Shown in pieces: positions 9,693 to 21,499 of a stretch of 64,000 nucleotides of DNA. Made by a program: the position numbers and the translations under genes. The notes below the pieces were generated by a model. That model was not told the DNA's origin and ran no database searches. It saw only the letters and a list, made by a program, of their open reading frames with translations. The DNA is from Polysphondylium violaceum (Eukaryota > Evosea > Eumycetozoa > Dictyosteliales > Dictyosteliaceae), in NCBI GenBank assembly GCA_000277445.1, contig AJWJ01000070.1, positions 1-64,000 on the forward strand, given 5' to 3'. Positions within the stretch are counted from its first letter, which is position 1; each line of letters begins with the position of its first letter.

Positions 9693-11717
9693 TTAGGAAC
9701 AGAGATTAACAATACTCATTGGAGTTTTAACAGTACCATTAAGTTTTCTTTTTCTACTACCAGAGGTTTTGGTGGTTGATTCATTCTCAGAACTTGTCAA
9801 TTCGATATCATCTATTAGTTCTTGATCAATATCATCTTCATGATTGTTGTTGTTGCTGTTGTTATCGATAGCAGGTACTTCTATTTTTGATCTTTGTGTT
9901 GTTATTGTTGATTCTTCATCATCATCAATCTTTTCAATATCAACATCTTCCATTTCATCATCTTGTTCATATTCATGAATACCATCTTTTCTATCACTTA
10001 ATTCAACAGCAGTAGCTGCTAAAGCATCTAAAAGTGAAATTGAATTATTATTATTATTATTATTATTATTTTTGATTTGATTGTTATTGTTATTATTATT
10101 CTTATTATTATTATTATTATTATTTAAACTATTATTCTTTTTACTATGTGAAATAAAAACATCTGGAATTGAATATGATGAGATATTACTTTTCTTTTTC
10201 ATTACATTGTCAATCATACTACTAATGGATGTAATGGTATTGTTGTTGGTATCTTTTTCTTCTTCATTGTGATTATTATTATTTACAGATGATTTTAAAT
10301 TTATATATTTAAAAGAAGATATGGATGTTGAAGAAGAAGATAAGTCATCATGAATGGATTCAATTTCATCGCCACTATTATCACCAACCAAATCATAATC
10401 ACTTTCTGGAGTACATACAAACAAGGGGGAAGAGTGGGACGATGAAATAGCACTACTACATCTATTGGGTGATTGAATAGGCGATAGAGATGGAACATCC
10501 ATACCAGTAGAATTCTTTAATGATTTACTATTACAAATAGAGGTTGATGAGGAGGAAAGATTGGAGGATGATTTCTTTTGTTTCTTGGATGGAGATTTAA
10601 TTGCTACAACTTCATCTACCAATTCATCTTCATCATCGGTAGCCAATGATTCAGGCTTACTAGAGAAAACCGAAATATTTGATTGTGGGTAGCAGTATTC
10701 ATTCTTGAGTACATTAGTTTCAACCAAATAACCAATGGAACCAAACATAATAGTGACTAAATTTAAATGCAACAATGGGTTCTCCATCCAAGAGTGAATG
10801 ATTTTACTAAAGTGTGGGGTTTTAACATTTTGGAATTTAGAGTTGATGTGTTGGTGAAAGAATTGAAGAGACAAACAAGTTTCCCAAACTTTTTTCTTTT
10901 GTGGTTTTAATAACTTCTCCAATGTTGGTATCCAATAGGCCAATAATGCCAATTGTTGCATAGAGGCAGAGAATGAATAACCCCAAAGTGAGGAACTAAG
11001 GAATGGATTTGATAAAACTGCCATATTACTATTTGAATTATTATTGTTTGAATTTTGATGATTATTACTATTAGATGTACTATTATTATTATCATCAGTT
11101 GATAATTGTGGAGAAATATTTTTTAAATAATTTGGATTCTTGGTTTCAGTTTCCAAAAAGGCATGATATAAAAGTTCGATGGCATGATAGTTTATGTTTT
11201 CAGTGTTAAAGAGTGATTTGTAATATGGAGTAAATTTAGAGACACAATCTTTATCGTAAAACAAGGATTGATGAATTTGTTTTGGTTTGGTATTCTTGTA
11301 GGTACTAACAAGACTTTGGCTATATAATTCTTTCCATACCATGGATCTAACAGTTGGTGTTGATAAATCGATTTGATTTACCAATTGTTCCAAATGATCA
11401 ATCATTTGACGATAGATATGTGGACTAATGGTATTGGCATCATCAGAATTATTTGTGTTGTTGGTAGAAGTAGTAGTGGTAGTAGTGGTAGTGGTAGTAG
11501 TGGTGGTGGTTGGAGTAAGAGTTGGTGAATTATTTATTTGAGAAGTTGGACTTTGTGATCTTGATGTACAGTTGGATGATGACATAGTTGGCTTTATATT
11601 TACAATATTGTGTGATGTAGTAGATGATTTATTATTATTACATAATGGTTGAATGGATGGTACATGAACCTCTTGTTCAGAAGAGTACATCATTTCTTCT
11701 TCAATATCCATAATCAT
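9693..11717 (-). CDS. Asn-rich protein of unknown function
   Basis: A single uninterrupted ORF of 674 residues beginning MIMDIEEEMM. Low-complexity tracts (a long Thr run, Asn runs, Ser runs) separate two more structured parts. Residues about 100-175 hold ISPHIYRQMIDHLEQLVNQI and VRSMVWKELYSQSL. Residues about 230-350 hold a Trp-rich, probably helical segment with LALLAYWIPTLEKLLKP and PLLHLNLVTIMFG. The C terminus is acidic, then basic (GSRKRKLNG). I recognise no named domain. The basic and acidic patches and the very long upstream region would suit a regulatory nuclear protein, but that is inference. No intron is needed. Confidence 0.8.
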   Translation of the reverse strand: MIMDIEEEMMYSSEQEVHVPSIQPLCNNNKSSTTSHNIVNIKPTMSSSNCTSRSQSPTSQINNSPTLTPTTTTTTTTTTTTTTSTNNTNNSDDANTISPHIYRQMIDHLEQLVNQIDLSTPTVRSMVWKELYSQSLVSTYKNTKPKQIHQSLFYDKDCVSKFTPYYKSLFNTENINYHAIELLYHAFLETETKNPNYLKNISPQLSTDDNNNSTSNSNNHQNSNNNNSNSNMAVLSNPFLSSSLWGYSFSASMQQLALLAYWIPTLEKLLKPQKKKVWETCLSLQFFHQHINSKFQNVKTPHFSKIIHSWMENPLLHLNLVTIMFGSIGYLVETNVLKNEYCYPQSNISVFSSKPESLATDDEDELVDEVVAIKSPSKKQKKSSSNLSSSSTSICNSKSLKNSTGMDVPSLSPIQSPNRCSSAISSSHSSPLFVCTPESDYDLVGDNSGDEIESIHDDLSSSSTSISSFKYINLKSSVNNNNHNEEEKDTNNNTITSISSMIDNVMKKKSNISSYSIPDVFISHSKKNNSLNNNNNNNKNNNNNNNQIKNNNNNNNNNSISLLDALAATAVELSDRKDGIHEYEQDDEMEDVDIEKIDDDEESTITTQRSKIEVPAIDNNSNNNNHEDDIDQELIDDIELTSSENESTTKTSGSRKRKLNGTVKTPMSIVNLCS

Positions 11718-14627
11718 TTTTATTATTTACAAGTGTGGTGGTTGGATTTAAAAAGATGGTGATGATCAAAATATACTATTATAGGTACAGTGGTGGTAAA
11801 GTAAAAACAAAAAAAAGATATATATATGTATTTACAGCAAACTAAAAACTAAAAACTAAATGGGGCAAATTAATATTAATATTAAAAATGAAGTTATTTA
11901 CAGTAATAGGTTTTTTAAAAATAAAAATTAAAATTGGTAAGTGTGAAGATCAATAAACGAATTCGATAATGATGACGATAGACAATGGCTATGTATGTAT
12001 AATGCTGCAGTAATAGTATAAATATTTATGATTTATGTGAATGATAGCAAGATTGAAAATGAAGAAAAAAAAAAAAGATCTTTTTTTTTTATATTAAAAA
12101 AAGTAATAAATTAATTTAATTTTTTAAATCTAAATACAAAAAAGGATGTAGGTGTTAGTTTTTTAATAATTTTTTTTTGAAACTAAAAAAGACAAAAAAG
12201 TTTTTAAAAGAATATATTGAGGAAAATAAAAGAAAATTGCAAAAAAAAAGTGTAAACAAAGAAGATTTTTTAATTGTTTTTGCTGTGTTGTTGATGTTAT
12301 ACATTTTCTCGCCCACAGATTACTATTAAATCAAATCAGAAAAGAACCTATATTGGAGGGTATATCGTTTTTTCTATAATAGGCCTAAAATCCTCCTTTT
12401 TCTTACGCCCTTTATACAGATTTGTTGTAGAGATCAATTCTTACATACACCCTTCTATGTTGTAAAAGGCCACTTTTTACTCATTTTGGTAATTTTTAAA
12501 ACACAACAAATTAATTTAGAGATAAGGGGGCCCAAGTTCAAAGTTTTTTAAAAAAATCAGAGAAAAAAAAATCCAACAAAATAGTTATTAAAATTATTTG
12601 AAAAACTTTTTTGATGTGAAATTAATGGGCCTTAGTTTTTTTTTATGCAGATTGTGCAAGAAAAAGAGAAAAAATCAAAAAACAAACAATATTTGAAAAA
12701 TGAAAAGATATTAATTTGGTAATTTACAAATTTACAAGCTTGTTGATTTAATCTCTGACACAATAGATTTGATTGTTGTTATTATTATTCTGATTAGATA
12801 ATAATAATTTGTAAATGAGTCCGACCATATATTTGTGAATATATAGTATCAGAGTGTGTTAAACAAACAAGATAAAAATGGTTATTATTGAAAAAATAAA
12901 TATCCTAGAATGGTTTTCGGTAATATAGGATGGACAGACTAAATACAATCAAAATTTATCAAATAGTGGGGAGTAGAGGCCAAACTTACTCTTTTCTCAC
13001 TCTAAATAAACAATGGTTGTTTATATAGTAATGAATAGATGTAATATATAAATATGATCACAAATACCCCAACAGATAATTAAAAAAGTTGAGCAGTGAA
13101 TATAAAAAAATAAAAAAAAACACAAGAGAAAAAAAAACAAATAAAAAAGTAATAGCCAAAAGATAACAAATATGATTTCGATGGGTGGGTGATTTAACAG
13201 AAACCACCATCACCAAACACCTCCATATAAATTATTTTAAAATTATTTTAAAAAATAAAAAAAAATTAGATATATGAATCCAAAAAATATATCTTGTTAT
13301 TGTTAAAACACATATGTGGTGAAAGTGATTGTGTTGATGTGGGGCGTGGGTGAGTGTTAACCATTTTATTTTGAGAGTGTGTGAATTTATTTGACAAAGA
13401 GAGAGAAAAAAGAAACAAAGGTGGGTTTCAGTCCCTCAAAGGGAGTGATGGTGGTATCAAGTGACTGGAAATTTTTTTCTTTTTGACAAAAGTAAGTGTG
13501 TGAAAAAGTGTGCGTGTGGGCTATTTTTCCACATACAGTGGATAATATCAAAATCTTACCCTTAAATAAATAAATAAATAATTGTGTGTGTAGAGAGTAA
13601 TTTTACAGAGAGTGTATTGATTAAAATAGAAAGTGTGGTGTTAAACCTAGTCAAGCATTTATACTTTTTTTTATTTATTTTTTTCCCAATTGTTATTCAA
13701 TATAAAAGGTATGAGATCATGTGAACACCCCTAAATAAAATATATAATCCAGATGTTATCACACATAACATCGAGAGATCTCACTTTTGAGATAAATTTA
13801 TTTCTATTTTTAAAAATTTTATTGGGCAGCCTAAAGAGGATTGTAGTAGGAGCTAGTGGGAGGCTGTGATGTGAACCCTAAAAACATACATCTCCATACA
13901 ACTCTCAAAGGTTGGTGGTGGTATGTGTGGTATAGTTCACCCTTTTTTAATTGATGGTGTGTTAATTTTTCAAGTATTTAAAAAATATCTAGATTTTTTA
14001 AAAAATGAAAAAAAAAATTCAACATGTGCCCACACTCCCACACCACAATCAAGGGAGAGTGGAAAAGAATTTGACTGAGGATAAATTTAAAATAGAATGT
14101 GATTTTATGCAATAATCCATATTAAGCAAGGATGGGTGTGGTCTACATCACCACACAGGGATAGGGTTATGATTAGAGCTTTTTGTTAATAAATTAATTC
14201 TTAATCTCATGAGCCATGTGACAGAGAGAGAGCGATCAAGATATAAAATAGAATCCATCAATCAAGGAATGTTTTAAAATTGTGTAGAGTGACCCTAATA
14301 TTAGACAAAATCTTTAGAAACATTTAGATTTTTTTATTTTTTTCAAAAGCTTCCTTCACTCTGATTTATCGATTTTTTGGATTATGTTGAAATCAAGACC
14401 GAAAAAACACTATAAATACATATGTTTAAATCTAAATAGATTTTTATTTTTCAAAGTATCATAGGGTGAACAACAGGCGACTTATATCATACTATTTTAA
14501 ATTTATTTTAAATGAAAAAAAGACCACACTTGTGATGATTAAAAAAATCTTTTATGTGAAGGGTGGTGCTGCGTTTGTTGAATTGGAAAAAAATGTAAAA
14601 TGCACGTTATTGATTGTGTGTGCTAAT
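11718..14627. other. 2.9 kb gene-free region with GT/CA-rich motifs
   Basis: Upstream of the Asn-rich gene (minus strand) and downstream of utp14. From about 13300 to 14170 it is dense in GTGTGG, GGGTG, CACACC and ACCC-type motifs, for example near 13340, 13500, 13910, 14030 and 14130. A patch at 12300-12540 is less AT-rich and holds GGAGG and CCTCC that could pair. Short ORFs here lack coding character. It is most simply read as a long regulatory region. Confidence 0.5.
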
Positions 14628-17600
14628 TTATTTCAAAGTTTTTTTTTGGTTCTTTGAGTTTTCTTGTTTTTTCTTTAGAATAAATTGTTCCTTATCTTTA
14701 GAAGAAACTGGATTGATATATGTGCCAGGCTTGACAGAAACCTATTAGGAAAATATTGTAAAATTAGTATCAACATTTTAAATTCGTAGTAGTTGTTGTT
14801 GTTGTCAACGATGATATTGATATTGATGAAATTTAAAAATGGAAAAGTGAGGTTATTTTAAAAAATATACGTTTTAAAAAATGGCCACATGCGCCATGTT
14901 CTATTATTATACAATGATATGATATATGTGTTTATAAAAAATAGAAATTCATATAATTTCCTAATATGTGTAAATCGATAGATTTGATGAATAAAAAAAA
15001 AAAAAAAAAAAAGAAATCCAAAAGGCTTTTTTGCCCAATAAAATTTGCTGAATTTTTAGCAAAAAAAATAAAATGGCCAATAACATTATAAAACAGTTTA
15101 GGAATATTTTACAAACATAGCACATGACCACATGTGGTGATTTTAAATATAGATATGGTGCATTGTGTATGTGTGTGTGTGATTGTGTGGCCATTTTAGA
15201 CAATCTCTTATTATCGGTTATGCTATTATAAATGTGATAGTGATGCTATGATGACATATAGTATATGATATATTTGATGGACCAAGAGTCCATTCAAATA
15301 ACAATACAATTTTTGATTGAGAGATATTTTCAAGGATCCTAAAAAAGCAAACTACAAAATAGATTGCGACTATTTGGTAAAAATAGGATATGATTGTACA
15401 ACACACTATAAGAGTAATAATAATAATAAAACATAAGAGTAATAATTACCTTTGGTTGAATTAGTTTTTGGAAAGCAGTTCTAGAATTCCAATCTTTACC
15501 CAATGCAAGAGAAATTGTAGATTCGTATTGCTCCTTGTTAGCATAGTGTTGAGGTAATCTTGATAAAACATATTTTGCTACACCTTCAACTGGAGCTTGT
15601 TCATTGATAATGACTCTACTATTTGAATGATCGACTCTTTTTTGAGCAACTTGTTGTAATTTCTTTTGACGACGTCTAGCAATAGCTTCATGATTGACTT
15701 TTCTCTCTTCAACACCTTCACCAGCCCATGAACCCCAACCTGGTAAGAAATTTGATTTTTCCTCGGGGACTTCTTCCTCGAGGAGTTGTTGTTTTTCTTG
15801 CATAAATTCATCTTCAATGTTGTCATTGGCAAATGCTTGCAAGAGTAAATCCTTTTGTTTATCAGATGTGATTAAACTCATACCATTTACTTTTGATTTC
15901 TTGTTTGATGATTCTTGATCTTGTTGTTTTCTCTTTTTATTGGATTCTTGTGTAGTTGTTGCTGTTGTTGTTGTTGCTGGTGCTGTTGATTTTGTTGTTG
16001 ATTCTACTTTACTACCTGTTGCTGTTGATTTGGTTGATTTACTATTTAAATTATTTAAAGATAACATAAATTCATTTGTTGCTTTCTTCTTTTCCTTTTT
16101 ACTGTTCTTCTTTTTAGATTTTCCTACTTCTAACCATGGATTATCTGGATCATCGTCATCATCAACGTTTTGTTGTTGTTGTTCTTGTTTTTGAGTTTTA
16201 GGGGCTGCTTTTTTCTTTTCAACGACTTTGTCATCACCGCCAATAGTAATTGAATCAACTTTAACTTTATGACCAGATGAGAAACCAACTTTATCCACCA
16301 AAGTACCCGAGGCCATTAATTTGGTTGAGCCAGATTTATTTGAGGCAACTTGTTTGTGTAAAATGATTCTGTTTGATTCTTGGGCTATTCTTTCGGCTTC
16401 ATCCAATTCACCTTGATCATAATCGTCAAATGATTCTCTATTTTTGATGGCTTTGTCCAAATCCTTTTCCAGACTCTTTTGCATAAACTTCATAGCGTTG
16501 ATACCCTTGTCTGGTAAATCGGTTGGTCTACCAAGTTTCTTTAATTTCAATTGAATTCTTTCTTTGTCATTCAATTCTTTTTCATTTACATTCTCGAGGT
16601 CTTCTTGATCAGAGTCATCGGCACTGGATTTCTTGAATTTATTTGATTGAGCGGCATCGTTATCACTGTCATCGTCGTCGTCACTTTCTTCTTCATCTTG
16701 GAAATTGTTGATACGGTTCATGAGATCTTGAGACAAGTCTTTTTGTTCATTGATGCTTTGACGCAACTCTTTGTTGAGACCACCCTTCATTACATTCTTC
16801 ATAAACTTTGATTGATTCTTGTGACGAAGAGTCATTCTTTCACGGATTCTATTCTCTTCAGCCATGGCTTGTTTATGTTTGGCATATTCTGGATCGATGG
16901 CCATTAATTCTTGTTCCTTTTTCAAGAGATCCTTTTCCTTTTGCTTCTTGAGGATCTTGTGGTACTTTTTAGACTTGATCTTCTTTTTTCTCTTGTCCTT
17001 GACCTCTTGGTAGTACATCATGCTTCTCAATTTAATAATCTCTTTAAGACGACGACGTTCTTCAACGGGATCGACATCTTTGACATCTTGATCTTTGGCT
17101 TTGTAGGCACCGCTCTCGGCAATGGTGGCATTGATTTGATCGTTTAAATTGGTAGAGGCAAAGTTGCTGGCAACGCTAGAGGTGGTGTTGGAGAGACGAA
17201 TATCCTTTTGGAACACTTGGGGCTTGTCTCTTTGCTCTTTGATGTATGGTGCCCATTGACTGAGAATCTTTTGTGCTTGTTCAAGAGTAATCTTTCTTTG
17301 AATCTTTTCACTATGAAACTTGGACATTGGTGTAGAGATGGCTTCTTTGTCTTTGAACTCATCGATTTCAGATTTAACCATATCAAATCCTTCGGGCATA
17401 AAAGAGAGTAAATCATCTAGATTGATCAATCCATCGTCACCTTCGGCATTGGATGAGCTTGGTACATTGAATAATGATTCGTTGCCAAATGTTTCGGTCA
17501 TATCTGGTAATTTTTGATTCTTTATATCCTTTTTCTTTAATTGATTATTAATGATTGAAAGTAATGCTTGTCTAGCTTCTGATCCTTCAGATTCTTCATC

Positions 17601-18682
17601 TGAATCTTGTTCTTGATCCTCATCTTCATCATCTTCATCTTCACCTAAATCTAATTCATCTTCATCTTCATCTTCTTGATCCTCTTCATCTTCTTCGTCC
17701 TCTTCTTGTTCTTCTAAACCATCATCAAAATCTTGTTCTTCAAAAAGTGGTTCGGCATCATCTTGGTCTTCTTCCTCTTCTTCTTCATCATCTTGGTCAT
17801 CCATATTTTCACCAGAATCATTTTCCAAGTCTTTAATTAATGCCATTAAACTTTCTTCTTCTTCACTGTCCATTTCTTCACCACTAGTATCATCATCATC
17901 AGAAGAATTAAATTCATCAGAGTTGTACTCTTCTTCCTCTTGTTCTTCCTCTTCTTCACTTTCAGACTCAACAATAGGTTTAGATTTCTTTGATACAACA
18001 GCTGGTTGTTGTTTAACTAATGGTTGTTGTTTAGATGCAACTGGTTTAGAAACTACTGGTTGTTGTTGTTTAACTGGTTGTTGTTTAACTGGAGCAACGA
18101 CTGGTGTTGGAGCTGCTACTTGTTTCTTTGTTTTTTTAGTAGTTGAGCTTGAACTAGATGAAACTGATGATTTATCACTAACATCATCTAAAAGTTCATC
18201 AAGATCAATGAAATCATCGCCCTCTTCATCTTCAAAATCTGTTTTATAAGTTGGTTGCTTTTTACCCTATTAAATAATCATAAAAGAGATATTAGAACAG
18301 AGTGTTTTATATATGAATAAATAAATAAATAATAAACACATACTTTAGATTTGTTATTCTTGGAAGGTTTTGAAGATAATAAAAGTTCTTCGTCATCGTC
18401 ATCAAAAGCTTCTTCTTCTTCAATCTCTTCATCATCAAAACGTCTTGGTAATTTATAGCCATCTAATTGTACATCATCGTCGTCTTCTTCATCGTTTGCC
18501 ATATACTTGTTGTATGGATGGTCTTCATCTTCCTCTTCTCTTTTCTTTCTATTGAATCTTTTATTATTACGTTGATTGTTATTGTTATCACGACCAGCGT
18601 TACTGTTGTTATTTACTCTTTTTCCTTGTTGTACATCATTAAGAGCCTTGGTTCTTTTAAACTTATTTAATTCTTTACTCAT
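14628..18682 (-). CDS. utp14: U3 snoRNP / SSU processome factor Utp14
   Basis: Three exons (18344-18682, 15450-18266, 14628-14741) give about 1089 residues. The family hallmark FLPGWGSWAGEGV lies near residue 955, followed by a basic region (ARRRQKKLQQ), VIINE and the conserved YVLSRLPQHYANKEQYE. Utp14 is a nucleolar protein of the small-subunit processome that works with the helicase Dhr1 in pre-18S rRNA maturation. The first half is strongly acidic (Glu/Asp runs) with basic stretches, normal for the family. The last exon encodes VSVKPGTYINPVSSKDKEQF and ends in a Lys-rich tail. It is needed because the middle exon otherwise runs into intron sequence. Both joins are phase 0. The last intron (14742-15449) is 708 nt, several times longer than its neighbours. 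Confidence 0.93.
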
Positions 18683-19087
18683 TCTATATCAATTGATAGT
18701 AAATCTATAGATATAGATATATAATAAATTAAATAGATATACAGAAAAAAAGAAAATAGATAAATGAATGATGGCCGTAAAAAATTTAGATATGTAAAAA
18801 AAACCTCTGAAAAAAAAAACGAACGAGGGCTAAAGTTTTTTTTTTTTTTTTAGTTTTTTTTTTGAGGATCCCAACTTAAGAGTTATGGATATTAGCATTT
18901 AATACTGCAGATGCATTATCGAACTTGTGCTTTTTTGACAAAACACAGCTATTCGATAGTGCTTTAGTAATAATATTATTGCAGTATCTTTAGTTTTATA
19001 TGTTCCATGCCCTGATCAAAGAATAATAATAAAAAGATATTTATTCATAAAACATTTTTGACAAATTATTTATTTATATTTAACAAA
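18683..19087. other. Intergenic between elp3 and utp14
   Basis: Promoter of utp14 (minus strand) and 3' flank of elp3. It contains A and T runs (18834-18852) and no further recognisable signal. Confidence 0.45.
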
Positions 19088-20957
19088 TTAATCATATAAC
19101 ATCTTGGACATGAATGGACCATCCAATTCATAGCCCAATTTTCTATAATAATGTCTTGTACCAACACCAGCAATGACAGCCAATTTAACAGAACCGTGTT
19201 CTTCACGAGCGATTCTTTCGGCCTCTTCCATTAAAAGAGTACCATAACCTTGATGTTGGAATTTAGTTGGATCACGATTATGAATACCAACAACACTACC
19301 ATAGACATGAAGTTCTCTGACGATGGAACAATTTTCTTTGAGTTCGGGTCTAAAAGAGGCCTCGCTGCACTTTCTGAGACGAAGAAGACCAATGAGAATG
19401 TCTTGTTTTGGATCTTCATAACTGAGAAAAGTTTCCCAACCTCCGTTGGCTGTGTAATCACGACGAATGAGCTCGACTTGGTCGGGCTTGATCTTAAAGT
19501 GCACCTCTTGGATACCGACCTCACGGGTACGGACATCACGACACTTTGTGCCAAAGTCCTTCATTCTGGCAAGACAGAGTTCTCTGAGATTACCATACTC
19601 GACACCAGAGGTGACCAAAGGCATGGGGATATCTCTTTGAATACGATAGATTCTGGTCCAGGGTGGGACCAAGGCCAACACCTTGGCAATCAAATCCACC
19701 AAACTGTCGGGAGAGTAGTTTTTATAGGTGCCAGTCTTCCAGAGCTCATAGAGACCGGTGCCACGAATGACAAGGGTGGGGTAGATCTTGAGGCCATCGG
19801 CTCTAAAGGCAGGGTTTTCAAAGAACTCCATAAATCCATAGATATCTCTCTCCATGCCCATATTTGGTAAATCGGGCATCATGTGGGCTACGACTTTGAA
19901 ACCCGAGTCTTTGGCCAATTGGAATGACTCGAGCACGGCTCTGACAGTGTGACCTCTGTTGGTGTCACGGGCAATATCCTCAAACACACTTTGTACACCA
20001 ATCTCTAATCTTGTGCAGCCATAGGCAAGCATATTGCTCAAGTGCAATTTGAGACAATGATCGGGTCTTGTTTCAATGGTAATACCAACACACTTTATAT
20101 TTGATTGTTCAGAATATCTTACAGCCTCTGCGACATTGTTGGATGTGTGTCCGCTGAGTGCATCGTGTAAATTTCTAATAAAATAGTCTCTGTAATCTTG
20201 AGGCAACGACATAAATGTGCCACCCATAATAATGAATTCCACCTTTTCAACATTATGTCCCAATCTCTTTAATTGATCGATACGATGTCTAGTTTGTAAA
20301 TATGGATTATAACGTGCTCTAATAGCTCTCATTGATGTTGGTTCATAACCTGTATAAGATTGTGTTGAATATTCAAAATCTGAATCTGGACCACCTGTTG
20401 TTGTTTGTTCGTTGTCATACATATACTATCATTAGTATCTATCTACATCTATTCTAATCTATCTACAAACAATAACATACCTGGACAATAAACACAAATA
20501 TTACCAGTCATTGCAAGATGGGGACAACGATGTGGTTTACACATAACGGCTACAACAGCAATACCTGATGCAGTTCTGACTGGCTTTGCCTTTAAAAGTG
20601 GTAATAATGTATTTTTGTATGAATCTGGTATAGCAGAGATAATGTCAACTGTTTTGGGTTGATCAGACAATGAATTCTTTGCTGATAAATCTGTTTTAAT
20701 CTTGTTTAAATTGATTTTCTTTCCATCTTTGTATGCATTGATTAATGCATTTATAATTTCACCAACAGTCTTGGTGAATTGTGGTGTATTTTTACCATCT
20801 ATCATATAACAATAACGATATTAATATATCTATACTTTGTACTAACTACTAACTACTGAGCATATAGCCTCTATCCCATCTATCGATAATATTTACAAAC
20901 TGGTTTAGCATTGCCTTTCTTTGAAAGAGGTCTTTGAGTTGCAGTCATCAAAGACAT
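19088..20957 (-). CDS. elp3: Elongator complex catalytic subunit Elp3
   Basis: Three exons (20897-20957, 20481-20798, 19088-20394) give 561 residues, the usual Elp3 length. Elp3 is the radical-SAM/acetyltransferase subunit of Elongator, which makes cm5 side chains on wobble uridine of tRNA. The Fe-S cluster cysteines are seen in [20 protein letters not shown], split from [19 protein letters not shown] by the second intron. The radical-SAM core includes [21 protein letters not shown] and RLEIGVQS. The C-terminal GNAT domain has the acetyl-CoA motif [18 protein letters not shown]. The first exon is short and joins in frame (KPVYGKNTPQF). Middle parts are clearly less AT-rich than the flanks. 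Confidence 0.97.
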
Positions 20958-21499
20958 TTTGTTTAATATATATGTTTATATTACTGAAAGTAATGTTTGT
21001 TTTGATATAAATAACAAGTGGCGATAATTCAACAAGTTTTTGTGAAAAAAAAAAATAAAAAAAAAACGAATATATTTTTATGAAAAAAAACCGAGAAAAT
21101 GTTGAGACCTTCAAAGAGATAATTTGTTCAACTATGCTTTTTGTCATTAATTAAAGACTATCATACTCTTTTCAATGTAGTGAGATTTAAATTATTTTAC
21201 AATGAAAAAGAGCATGATATTTTTTAAACTTTGACATTAAGAAATTTAAAAAAACCGGTTCTTTTTATCCCAGTGGCCAGTTTAAACTCTATATATATGT
21301 ATATTTATATCAGAGTATGAATTGATATCTAAACAATATCTCATTTAAATCAATAAATAAATAAACAAAACAAACTTTTTTTTTTTTTTTTTTTTTTTCT
21401 TATTTCAATTTTATACATTCACACATCGAGAGAAGATCATTATTATTATATTATACACAGATATAGACATTTACAGAGATAGATTATTAATACAGCGAC
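20958..21499. promoter_or_regulatory. Divergent promoter region of elp3 and the ZNF207-like gene
   Basis: The 542 bp between two head-to-head starts is AT-rich, with a T22 run (21377-21398) about 100 bp before the plus-strand ATG. No specific factor site is recognised. Confidence 0.5.

Noticed and set aside
14466-14657. 63-residue open frame on the plus strand
   Set aside because: Starts at a non-ATG codon and overlaps the last exon of utp14 on the other strand; that exon is supported by a conserved reading frame.
15248-15260. ATGATGA, a C-box-like motif in the utp14 intron
   Set aside because: It is on the strand opposite to the host transcript and has no D box (CTGA) at a suitable distance.
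15339-15449. C-terminal extension MFYYYYYSYSV of utp14
   Set aside because: This is intron sequence read through; splicing at GTAATT to the exon at 14741 restores the conserved Utp14 C terminus.
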